Positions 1-6,774 of a DNA stretch of 64,000 nt are shown here, one piece after another. The stretch lies in NCBI RefSeq assembly GCF_033955345.1, contig NZ_CP138332.1:4278001-4342000 (forward strand), given 5' to 3'. Under the pieces are notes generated by a model. That model was not told the origin of the DNA, searched no databases, and was given only the letters and a program-made list of their open reading frames with translations. A program made the translations under genes and the position numbers. Positions within the stretch are counted from its first letter, which is position 1. Each line of letters begins with the position of its first letter. The DNA comes from Sphingobacterium bambusae. GTDB taxonomy: Bacteria; Bacteroidota; Bacteroidia; Sphingobacteriales; Sphingobacteriaceae.

Positions 1-1823
1 TCATTCACCGCGCTATCCAATTGCGCCAATGATTGCTCAACTTCAACACGTTCAGGGCTATGTATGCGGCCTACCACCTGTGAAAGGTTTATCTTGGTGC
101 CCGAAAGAAGACCTCCAAGTCCATCGTGCAGGTCACGAGCTAAACGTCCGCGTTCTTGTTCTTGTCCCTCTAGCATAGCAGTAAGGTTGGATATCTTTGA
201 ATGTTGCCGTTCCTTTTCCAAGGTGATATGGTGAAGCTCTTCTTTTTGGCGCATTGTTTTCGAACGCTGCTGAAAAGCATAACCCAAAACCAGCAATAGC
301 AAAAACAGGGAGGCTGCTAAAATGCCGTAATTTCGAGATATCTTGTCTTTATAAGATAGCTCATTTTGTACCGTTAAGATGTCTTGAGCTCGTTGTTGTG
401 ATTCCATGCGCGACAGTCTGAGTTCCTGCGATTGCTTGTCTGCTTCTAGATTGACCAGTTCTAATCGTTTACGCTGATTGTCCTCATTGAGCTTGGAGTT
501 TTGGAGCTCCTGCTCTCGTTGTAAACCGAGGATATGCATAAGGTTGATTTGTTGTTCTTTTTTGTCTGCTTCCAGCTGCATGCGGAGCATCCGTTGTTCT
601 TTACGCTCAACTTCGAACTGTGCTTCCAGTCGACGTCCCTGCTCCATTTTCTCTGTGTCGTATACCGCTGAGAATAGTCTTATGTATTCTTTATAATAGT
701 GGATAGCATCTTCTAGATGTCCTTCACGTTCAAAAATTTCCGATAAACTAAGGTTGATGTTCATCAAGATCCGTTCATCCGCCAGTGGATCTTTAACTAT
801 TTCAGACAACGATTTTAAAAGATGAGCCTTCGCATCGCTCAATTTGTTTTCTTTGAGTTCGATCTCTGCAAGGATGCCATAGGCTGATGCGATTTGCGTG
901 TAGTGTTCCGATTTTTGAGCTTTCTCTATTGCCAAGTACGCGTAATGCATAGCTTTTGCTTTTTGTTCATCATCGTAATAGCGCATGTAAAGGTTGGCGA
1001 GATTGATGGCTGCATAAGATAGATCAGATTGAAAGGGGATCTCGGCCTCGTGGCTGAGATAGAAATTGATAGCTTTCAAATAATACTGCTCTGCCAGGTT
1101 GCGAACACGCAAACTTTTGTCCTTATTAATATATTGCTGTTCGTACATATGGCCCATCAACATATACGTGCGAAAGATTGTAGAAGCGTCTTTTTGTTTG
1201 ATAGCAATCTCTAACGCTTGTTTACTGTACTTTTCCTGCAAACCGTATTCTTTCCAATTAGCATAAATGGATGCCAGCTCGGTCAATATGGATGTGGTTC
1301 TCGCTAATAATGTAGCAGAAGGTTGGGCTTTGTCGAAGTCGTTTAAGCCTTCCAGAAAGTAACGTACAGCCTCGTTTTCATTTCCATTTCGGATGTGTAG
1401 CCAACCTTGACAATAGGCAACATATCCCTTTATTTCCATACTTTTGGATTGCCTTGCATATTTTTCCGCGAGCGCACTGTATTGATTGGAGCTCGGTATA
1501 TCATCTAATATTCTGTAGTTCATGGCTAGGATAGCCGAGAGATAAGCTGCATACTGACTGTCTTGGAAATGCGTCGCATGTTGCAAGTTATCTCGAAGAA
1601 TCGCTATTGCCTTATCGGTTTGTTGGTTGAAGAAGAGAGCTTGGGCATATGGTCCTGCAGCTTGTGCACGACGTTCGCTTTTCGGTACGGTAGCCTCATA
1701 TTTCTTCGCCACCTCACTAACAACTTGTTGCGCGTTAGACACCTCGCTCCCCCCTATAATAAAGATAAGGATGATGCCGAAATAGGATACTAGTCTTAGC
1801 AGATGCAAACATTGTTCTTTCAT
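1..1823 (-). CDS. TPR-containing sensor histidine kinase (3' end cut by window)
   Basis: Sensor kinase of a two-component system, truncated by the left window edge so the ATPase domain is missing. Reading from ATG at 1823, about 607 codons are present. There is an N-terminal hydrophobic signal/anchor (residues about 8-25), then a long helical region of tetratricopeptide-type repeats, then a Q/E/K-rich coiled coil. A single membrane helix follows at about residues 493-513. After it comes a second coiled coil and a HisKA_3-type phosphoacceptor box LARDLHDGLGG with His566. This layout matches the Bacteroidota TPR-NarL-type kinases, whose TPR part lies in the periplasm and whose partner is usually a LuxR-type regulator. 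The partner is not visible here. Family assignment is confident. The signal sensed is unknown. Confidence 0.9.
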   Translation of the reverse strand, partial: MKEQCLHLLRLVSYFGIILIFIIGGSEVSNAQQVVSEVAKKYEATVPKSERRAQAAGPYAQALFFNQQTDKAIAILRDNLQHATHFQDSQYAAYLSAILAMNYRILDDIPSSNQYSALAEKYARQSKSMEIKGYVAYCQGWLHIRNGNENEAVRYFLEGLNDFDKAQPSATLLARTTSILTELASIYANWKEYGLQEKYSKQALEIAIKQKDASTIFRTYMLMGHMYEQQYINKDKSLRVRNLAEQYYLKAINFYLSHEAEIPFQSDLSYAAINLANLYMRYYDDEQKAKAMHYAYLAIEKAQKSEHYTQIASAYGILAEIELKENKLSDAKAHLLKSLSEIVKDPLADERILMNINLSLSEIFEREGHLEDAIHYYKEYIRLFSAVYDTEKMEQGRRLEAQFEVERKEQRMLRMQLEADKKEQQINLMHILGLQREQELQNSKLNEDNQRKRLELVNLEADKQSQELRLSRMESQQRAQDILTVQNELSYKDKISRNYGILAASLFLLLLVLGYAFQQRSKTMRQKEELHHITLEKERQHSKISNLTAMLEGQEQERGRLARDLHDGLGGLLSGTKINLSQVVGRIHSPERVEVEQSLAQLDSAVN

Positions 1824-1883
1824 TGGAAACGATTATGATTCTTCACTACTAGCGAAGATAAACAATTCGGACTGTTGCAGGTA

Positions 1884-1916
1884 GGTAAAAGAACAAGAGT
1901 TTCCTGCTCTTTTACC
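1884..1916 (-). terminator. Inverted repeat downstream of tyrS
   Basis: GGTAAAAGA (1884-1892) pairs with TCTTTTACC (1908-1916), and the loop has further partial pairing. It lies just after the tyrS stop codon and before the kinase start. There is no clear T-tract on the minus strand, so it may stabilise the tyrS 3' end rather than act as a classical terminator. Confidence 0.35.
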
Positions 1917-1927
1917 ACTAGCGAATA

Positions 1928-3130
1928 CTAATCAACGAGTTCGAAGTAGCCTTGCTTTCCTATACGGATCTTCATACCTGTGGTAGGAGAGATGCACATT
2001 TCGGGATTTTGATGTTTTCTCTGGTCAATTTCTACAGCACCACCTTCAATAAGTCGCCGTATGGCTGACTTAGATTTGTCGGTTTGTAGTTTCACACATA
2101 AATCCAAAAGCGATATTGAGTTTGACTCGGTTAGCACGGAGGCTGATTTCACTGCTTTAAAGTGTTTTTCAAAGAAACTTTTCCTTTGGAATTGTTGCTC
2201 AAAAAATGTCTGGGCTTTTTCGGCATGTGCGACATCGTGATATTGGGTGACCAAATTCATGGCGATAAGTTTTTTAATCAGCATGGGGTTTTCTCCCGCT
2301 GCTAAGCGGTCGAATAGCGCCTGCTGCTTATCTGGTGTAAAATCTGTCGTTAACCGAATAAACTCTGGGATAAGACTGTCAGGAATCGACATGGTTTTTC
2401 CATACATATCTTGAGGGGTGTCCGTTAATCCGATCGTGTTATGAAGAGACTTGCTCATTTTTTCCTTCCCGTCGGTACCTTTCAACAAAGGCATGCATAG
2501 CACGATCTGTGGACTCTTACCATATGTTTCCTGCAACTGCCTTCCCATAGTGCAATTAAAAAGCTGATCCGTTCCTCCCATCTCGATGTCACAGCTTATA
2601 TGGACCGAGTCGTATCCCTGCAGTATCGGGTAAAGCAATTCATGCATGGAAATGGGACTGTTTTCGGTGAAACGCTTGTTGAAATCATTCCTGTGTAACA
2701 ACTGCGCTACCGTTACGCGAGAGATAATCTGTATTATGTCGGAAAAACAAAGTTGATCCAACCAATCCGAATTGAAAACAACCTTCGCTTTCTGAACATC
2801 GATGATGCGAGATAACTGCTGTATGTAGGTTTGGGCATTGTGTTCAACCTCGTCTATGGTTAACGGAATACGAGATTTGTTCTTGCCTGTAGGGTCTCCA
2901 ATGCGTGCAGTAAAGCTGCCCACGACGATAACGATATGATGGCCTAGATCTTGAAATTGGCGAATTTTTTTGAGTACGACAGCGTGCCCAAGATGAAGAT
3001 CTGCCGAGGTGGGGTCAAAGCCTAACTTGATCGTTAATGGTCGGTTTTCGTCGGACGCTTGTTGAATCTTCTCTTGAAGACCCTGTTCGGGGAGAATAAT
3101 CTCCACATTTTCACGTAGTTTGTGTAACAT
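1928..3130 (-). CDS. tyrS: Tyrosine--tRNA ligase
   Basis: Class I aminoacyl-tRNA synthetase that charges tRNA-Tyr in the cytoplasm. The 400-residue protein has the HIGH-type signature HLGH at residues 46-49 and KMSKS at 224-228. A C-terminal S4-like RNA-binding segment (about 335-395) contains IRRLIEGGAVEID. The length and the KMSKS context fit the bacterial TyrRS/TyrZ type. The ATG at 3130 is preceded by an A/T-rich stretch. Upstream, on the same strand, sit a near-ideal promoter, a short reading frame with a Tyr-Tyr pair and a terminator hairpin. Expression may therefore be set by transcription attenuation (see those entries). Identity is certain. The regulation is inferred. Confidence 0.97.
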   Translation of the reverse strand: MLHKLRENVEIILPEQGLQEKIQQASDENRPLTIKLGFDPTSADLHLGHAVVLKKIRQFQDLGHHIVIVVGSFTARIGDPTGKNKSRIPLTIDEVEHNAQTYIQQLSRIIDVQKAKVVFNSDWLDQLCFSDIIQIISRVTVAQLLHRNDFNKRFTENSPISMHELLYPILQGYDSVHISCDIEMGGTDQLFNCTMGRQLQETYGKSPQIVLCMPLLKGTDGKEKMSKSLHNTIGLTDTPQDMYGKTMSIPDSLIPEFIRLTTDFTPDKQQALFDRLAAGENPMLIKKLIAMNLVTQYHDVAHAEKAQTFFEQQFQRKSFFEKHFKAVKSASVLTESNSISLLDLCVKLQTDKSKSAIRRLIEGGAVEIDQRKHQNPEMCISPTTGMKIRIGKQGYFELVD

Positions 3131-3153
3131 TTTTATAAAAATTAAAATAAAAA

Positions 3154-3178
3154 AAGCCCGAGCGGTAAGCTCGGGCTT
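3154..3178 (-). terminator. Terminator/attenuator hairpin in the tyrS leader
   Basis: AAGCCCGAGC and GCTCGGGCTT form a perfect 10-bp stem with a 5-base loop. On the minus strand the stem runs straight into a T-rich tract (T6 after the stem). It lies between the leader promoter at 3312-3342 and the tyrS start at 3130, so it would stop transcripts before tyrS. The hexamer GCTCGG also occurs upstream at 3238-3243 and could pair instead with the 5' arm of this stem, as an antiterminator would. Confidence 0.75.
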
Positions 3179-3216
3179 GTGTATAGAAAATTGTAAATGC
3201 TTTGATACAGTGCTTT

Positions 3217-3306
3217 CTAATCGTACACATCACGGCGCCGAGCAAGTATTAAGCAATAATAAGTGCTGAAAAAGGGGAGACGCAATATGTGCTTTAGGAA
3301 TTTCAT
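3217..3306 (-). CDS. Putative 29-residue leader peptide upstream of tyrS
   Basis: Short frame starting at ATG 3306 and ending at TAG, 38 bases before the terminator hairpin. The peptide is basic and hydrophobic (begins MKFLKHILRLPFF). It has adjacent tyrosine codons at positions 16-17 and a third at 28 of 29. The promoter -7 box ends five bases before the ATG, so translation would be leaderless. The position, the Tyr codons, the downstream terminator and tyrS as the next gene together suggest a ribosome-stalling leader peptide. I know of no described homologue. It could instead be an untranslated leader or a small functional peptide. Confidence 0.45.
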   Translation of the reverse strand: MKFLKHILRLPFFSTYYCLILARRRDVYD

Positions 3307-3311
3307 TTTTG

Positions 3312-3342
3312 CAAAAATAGGTATAAATTAGGGGGAAAGCAA
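3312..3342 (-). promoter_or_regulatory. Promoter of the tyrS leader transcript
   Basis: On the minus strand TTG (3340-3342) is followed by exactly 20 bases and then TATTTTTG (3312-3319). This matches the Bacteroidota primary sigma factor pattern TTG-N19/20-TAnnTTTG. The expected start site is at or next to position 3306. Confidence 0.7.
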
Positions 3343-3449
3343 AAACATAAATCGGCTATGGAATGTTCTATCATTGTCCTTCGTATCACCGCACGCTCGG
3401 CCGCTTGGAGCGGAAAGTGTTTATGGATGCATACCAATAACATCGATTT

Positions 3450-3827
3450 ATGAAAATGAATAGATCTGTCAAAATCGTGTTCGCTGACGACTCGGACATT
3501 CACCACTTTCTGTTGGAAAGTTTGATGAGCAAGTTTGTGCGACTACAATTACTTATTAAAGCCAAGGATGGTGAAGAACTGCTTCACGATCTCAGCGAAA
3601 TACAGGAAATTCCCGATGTTGCCATCTTGGACTTGCATATGCCTAATATGGATGGCCTGTCTGCAGCCAAAGATCTCTTGCTACGTTTTCCCTTTGTGAA
3701 AATATATGGCTTCACATCTTCAAGCGATGAGAAGGAAAAAGAAGCGATGTTATCCTCTGGTTTCTATAAGGTATTTCCCAAAAATAAACTACGTGAACTG
3801 CTTACCGAATTATCGGAGTTACCTTAG
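3450..3827 (+). CDS. Single-domain response regulator (CheY-like receiver)
   Basis: A 125-residue receiver domain with no output domain. The acidic pair is Asp13-Asp14, the phosphoacceptor is Asp61 in the context ILDLHMPNMDG, the switch Thr/Ser is at 89-90 and the conserved Lys is 111. Receiver-only proteins relay phosphate or act through protein contacts. No cognate kinase lies beside it; the kinase at 1-1823 is separated by tyrS and on the other strand. A second in-frame ATG lies at codon 3, and either start would serve. It runs divergently from the tyrS leader. The substrate kinase and the output are unknown. Confidence 0.92.
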   Translation: MKMNRSVKIVFADDSDIHHFLLESLMSKFVRLQLLIKAKDGEELLHDLSEIQEIPDVAILDLHMPNMDGLSAAKDLLLRFPFVKIYGFTSSSDEKEKEAMLSSGFYKVFPKNKLRELLTELSELP

Positions 3828-3964
3828 TATAAAAATTGTTAGATTTTATTACCTCATTGTCCAGCTTCTTCTTTTTGAAGTCATTTTTCTGAAAATTTGC
3901 CTAAATTATTCTTTTATATCTTCCTCGATAAGAGGCTTTGTCGCTTTGATTCGTATTTTTGATT

Positions 3965-4744
3965 ATGAAAGAAATTCAAGCTGTCAATGATTTTATCGCT
4001 GCGGAACGTAGCATCTTATTGCAACATCCTTTATACAGAAAAATAACACAGGTAGCACATTTACAAAAGTTCACGGAGGGGCATGTTTATGCGGTTTGGG
4101 ATTTTATGTCTTTGTTAAAAGCACTGCAAATAAAGATTACTTGTGTTCAAGTTCCTTGGTTTGCAAGTGATCTGCCTTCTATACGCTATTTAATAAATGA
4201 AATCGTTTTGGCCGAGGAATCCGATGAATATATTGACGGGCGCCGGCTTAGTCATTTTGAAATGTATTTGGATGCGATGGAAGGTATGGGGGCAGATACC
4301 GCCCCTGTGTTGCAGTTGGTGCAGGAGATTCGCTCGGGGAAATCTTTGGCGGAGGCGATCGATCAGCTAAGTGTAGACGAGCGTATCAAAGACTTCTTAC
4401 GTTTCACCTTCCTGATAATCGAAGATGGCGAATCTCACAAGATTGCTTCTGCATTTACATTTGGACGCGAGGATCTGATTCCAGATATGTTTACCTCTAT
4501 CTTAAATGGCATACAGGAAGGAGCGCCAGATACTGATCTAAGCAAGTTCATATACTATTTTCAACGGCATATCGAGCTCGATGCTGATGAACATGGTCCA
4601 CTTGCTATGCAGATGATTTTGGAGCTCGCTGGAGACGATGAGGTTAAATGGCAGGAAATTAGAGATACTGCAAAGGAGGCGTTAATCAAACGTATCGCAT
4701 TATGGGATGCGATTGAAGAGGGAATAATGATAACCGGTGAATAG
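3965..4744 (+). CDS. DUF3050 family protein (haem-oxygenase-like fold)
   Basis: About 259 residues, all helical in character. The C-terminal part carries a signature I associate with the DUF3050 family (RHIELDADEHGPLA, about residues 201-214). These proteins are predicted to have a haem-oxygenase-like helical bundle, with His/Glu/Asp residues that could bind metal. No reaction has been assigned that I know of. I chose the ATG at 3965 (MKEIQAV) over the TTG two codons upstream, because TATTTTTG at 3954-3961 ends three bases before this ATG and would give a leaderless mRNA. It is followed after 20 bases by a small acetyltransferase gene, probably in the same operon. Confidence 0.8.
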   Translation: MKEIQAVNDFIAAERSILLQHPLYRKITQVAHLQKFTEGHVYAVWDFMSLLKALQIKITCVQVPWFASDLPSIRYLINEIVLAEESDEYIDGRRLSHFEMYLDAMEGMGADTAPVLQLVQEIRSGKSLAEAIDQLSVDERIKDFLRFTFLIIEDGESHKIASAFTFGREDLIPDMFTSILNGIQEGAPDTDLSKFIYYFQRHIELDADEHGPLAMQMILELAGDDEVKWQEIRDTAKEALIKRIALWDAIEEGIMITGE

Positions 4745-4764
4745 CTTTTAACAACAACGTTTTT

Positions 4765-5064
4765 ATGATGCAAACCTTTGAAGTCAGACTTGCCGATAAG
4801 AGACGAGGGGAATTGATCCTCTTTTCCGAGGCTAAACAGGCCGGTAAAATGGATATCTTTATCCGACATAAGCTGCTTACTGTTTATCATACGGAGGTAG
4901 ATGCTATTCACGCTGGTAAAGGCTATGCTAAATTGCTGCTAGATGAGCTGGTTCGAAAGGCTAGGGAAGAGGGATTGATGATCAAGCCACTATGTCCCTA
5001 TGTGCATGGCCAGTTTAAGAAAAATCCGGACACCTATGCGGACATCTGGTGGAAGCAGGATTAG
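4765..5064 (+). CDS. Small GNAT N-acetyltransferase (NATD1/YidJ-like)
   Basis: A 99-residue mini-acetyltransferase of the COG2388 type, in which only the acetyl-CoA core of the GNAT fold is kept. The diagnostic core is HTEVDAIHAGKGYAKLLLDE (about residues 34-53), including the pyrophosphate-binding G-K-G stretch. It is followed by KPLCPYV and the C-terminal DIWW motif. The natural acceptor is not known for this family. It starts at tandem ATGs (4765 and 4768), 20 bases after the DUF3050 gene, and ends just before a bidirectional terminator. Confidence 0.85.
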   Translation: MMQTFEVRLADKRRGELILFSEAKQAGKMDIFIRHKLLTVYHTEVDAIHAGKGYAKLLLDELVRKAREEGLMIKPLCPYVHGQFKKNPDTYADIWWKQD

Positions 5065-5091
5065 ATGGGAAACTGTTTAATTTTGTACCAT

Positions 5092-5126
5092 AAAAAAAGA
5101 GATTGCAACATGCAATCTCTTTTTTT
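5092..5126. terminator. Bidirectional terminator between convergent genes
   Basis: A7-GAGATTGCA / TGCAATCTC-T7 hairpin with a 3-base loop. It has an A-run on one side and a T-run on the other, so it can end both the plus-strand acetyltransferase operon and the minus-strand ompH transcript. Confidence 0.9.
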
Positions 5127-5143
5127 ATCAAATGCTCGTCCGA

Positions 5144-5719
5144 TTATCTTGCTGGAGGAACTGCTGGAGTAGCTGGTGTTGCGTTTGCAGCAATACCTAA
5201 TCTAGTTTTTACGTCAGCAGAGATATCTTCTCCACCTTGGAAGTAAAGAACGTTCCCATTCGATGTATCCAATACGTAAGCGTAGCCTTTCTCTTTTGCT
5301 ACAGCATTGATCGCATTCATTACTTTCGTTTGGATAGGAGTCAACAATTCTTGTTGTTTCTTACCAAGATCCTCTTGAGCTACACGTTGAACTTCTTGGA
5401 TACGTTGCTCCATGCTTTGAAGATCTTGTCCTAAAGTTTGCAATTCTGCGTCAACGGTCGCTTTATTTGCCTCACTACGGTTTCTCAATTTTTCGTTCGC
5501 ATCGTTTTGTTTCTTTTGAAACTCCTCGTACATCCCCTGTAGCTCTTTCGTTTTTGTATCATTCAAGGTTCTCAACTGCTCGTTAGCCGTTTTGAACTCA
5601 GCTGTCATCTGGAAGATTTCATCTGCATTGACATGACCAATTTTTTGCTGCGCGCTTACTTGCTGCGCACCTAGGAAAACCACCGCCACTAAAGCTACAC
5701 TTCTAAATAAATTTTTCAT
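5144..5719 (-). CDS. OmpH/Skp-family periplasmic chaperone (copy 2)
   Basis: Skp-type chaperones bind unfolded outer-membrane proteins in the periplasm and pass them to BamA. From ATG 5719 the product has 191 residues: a signal peptide (MKNLFRSVALVAVVFLGAQQVSA), a short beta start (KIGHVNADEIF), a long K/E/Q-rich coiled coil (about residues 45-130), and a C-terminal return segment ending in an Ala/Pro-rich tail. Further in-frame ATGs lie at 5728 and upstream, but only the 5719/5728 starts put the signal peptide at the N terminus. It lies downstream of a paralogue and of bamA, the usual Bacteroidota order. Confidence 0.9.
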   Translation of the reverse strand: MKNLFRSVALVAVVFLGAQQVSAQQKIGHVNADEIFQMTAEFKTANEQLRTLNDTKTKELQGMYEEFQKKQNDANEKLRNRSEANKATVDAELQTLGQDLQSMEQRIQEVQRVAQEDLGKKQQELLTPIQTKVMNAINAVAKEKGYAYVLDTSNGNVLYFQGGEDISADVKTRLGIAANATPATPAVPPAR

Positions 5720-5826
5720 TCTTTCCATTTTAATCTGTTGCGCCATCACTAAGTACAGCACTGCTTTTGTTTTTTATACAACGTTAATAATTAATCTCAA
5801 ATTTTATTCAAGTATAAACAAAAAAA

Positions 5827-6360
5827 TTAATTCGCCAAGCTAGGATCCGGTTTAAAACCTAGTTTTGTAATGATATCATTACTTTTATCCAATTTCGGAT
5901 TGGCGAACAGAAAAGTTACTTCGCTTCCTTTATCTAAAATCAAATCCAAACCCTGCGCATTTGCCACATCTTGTATGGCCTTCGCTACGCGATCCTGAAC
6001 TGGTTGTACGAGTCTGATACGTTCCTTATACAAATCGCCTTCGAAACCAAATTTCTGACGTTGGAACTCTTTCACTTGCTTCTCTTTGTTGACAATTTCG
6101 TCCTCACGGCGTTTGCGCATATCGTCGTTCAACAATACTTGGTCGTTTTGATAAGCTTTATAAAGTCTTTCAATTTCACCATATTGCTTGTCTACTTCTT
6201 CCTGCCAGTTGGTGGATAGATCGTCGAGTTGTTTCTGTGCAGAAACATATTCCGGGATATGTTTGAGGATATATTCAGAGTCTACATAAGCCACACGTTG
6301 TGCAACGGCTGCACTAACGGATAAAGCGACGAAGGCAATGATAAAAACTATTTTTTTCAT
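5827..6360 (-). CDS. OmpH/Skp-family periplasmic chaperone (copy 1)
   Basis: Paralogue of the next gene, 177 residues from ATG 6360. It has a signal peptide (MKKIVFIIAFVALSVSAAVAQ), the entry strand RVAYVDSEYIL, an extended charged coiled coil (about 35-125) and a C-terminal beta segment GLDLILDKGSEVTF. This is the Skp jellyfish-tentacle layout. Tandem Skp homologues after bamA are common in this phylum. An ATG two codons upstream (6366) is possible but adds only two residues. It is separated from bamA by a strong terminator, so it must have its own promoter (a candidate lies at 6565-6572). Confidence 0.9.
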   Translation of the reverse strand: MKKIVFIIAFVALSVSAAVAQRVAYVDSEYILKHIPEYVSAQKQLDDLSTNWQEEVDKQYGEIERLYKAYQNDQVLLNDDMRKRREDEIVNKEKQVKEFQRQKFGFEGDLYKERIRLVQPVQDRVAKAIQDVANAQGLDLILDKGSEVTFLFANPKLDKSNDIITKLGFKPDPSLAN

Positions 6361-6715
6361 ATACATGTTGTTTTCTTGAGTTTACTGCTTCTATTGTTTT
6401 GAATAAGTTGCTTTTCTAGGTTTTTTGTTTTCACATACCACCAAAGAAACGATTAATTCTTTGCAAATGCTACTCGCTAGCTTTTAAATCTTAAGACAAT
6501 TATGGTTCCAAAAAGTTTAAAAGCTAAAAATATTTTGCTAACAGATTGAAGCTCTTTCTCTTGGCAAAAATAGCAAAAAAGGAGTAAATAAAACGGATAT
6601 TTGAAGCTTTAACAAAATTTAACTACTATCCCTGAGAAGTATAATTGGTGATATTGGCCTATAAAAAGGTTTGCGCTTCTCCCTGCGGATAGGCAATGGA
6701 GGCGCCTTATAAAAA
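6361..6715. other. Intergenic region upstream of ompH copy 1
   Basis: About 350 bases without a convincing gene, very A/T-rich near 6520-6620. The only signal I can support is a possible -7 element at 6565-6572. The long distance from it to the ompH ATG would make a leader of about 200 bases. Confidence 0.5.
6565..6572 (-). promoter_or_regulatory. Candidate -7 box for the ompH pair
   Basis: TATTTTTG on the minus strand, followed by C, as in TAnnTTTGC. No TTG lies at the expected -33 distance, so support is only partial. Confidence 0.35.
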
Positions 6716-6746
6716 AACATCCCTTGTCTGGAAGGCAAGGGATGTT
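6716..6746 (-). terminator. Terminator of bamA
   Basis: AACATCCCTTG and CAAGGGATGTT form an 11-bp stem with a 9-base loop. On the minus strand the stem is followed by T-rich sequence. It lies 28 bases beyond the bamA stop codon. Confidence 0.9.
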
Positions 6747-6774
6747 CTTTTAGTTGGATGACTGATGACAATTT

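Noticed and set aside
3303..3506. 67-codon minus-strand frame across the 5' end of the receiver gene
   Set aside because: It is antisense to a well-supported receiver gene and shows no conserved motif.
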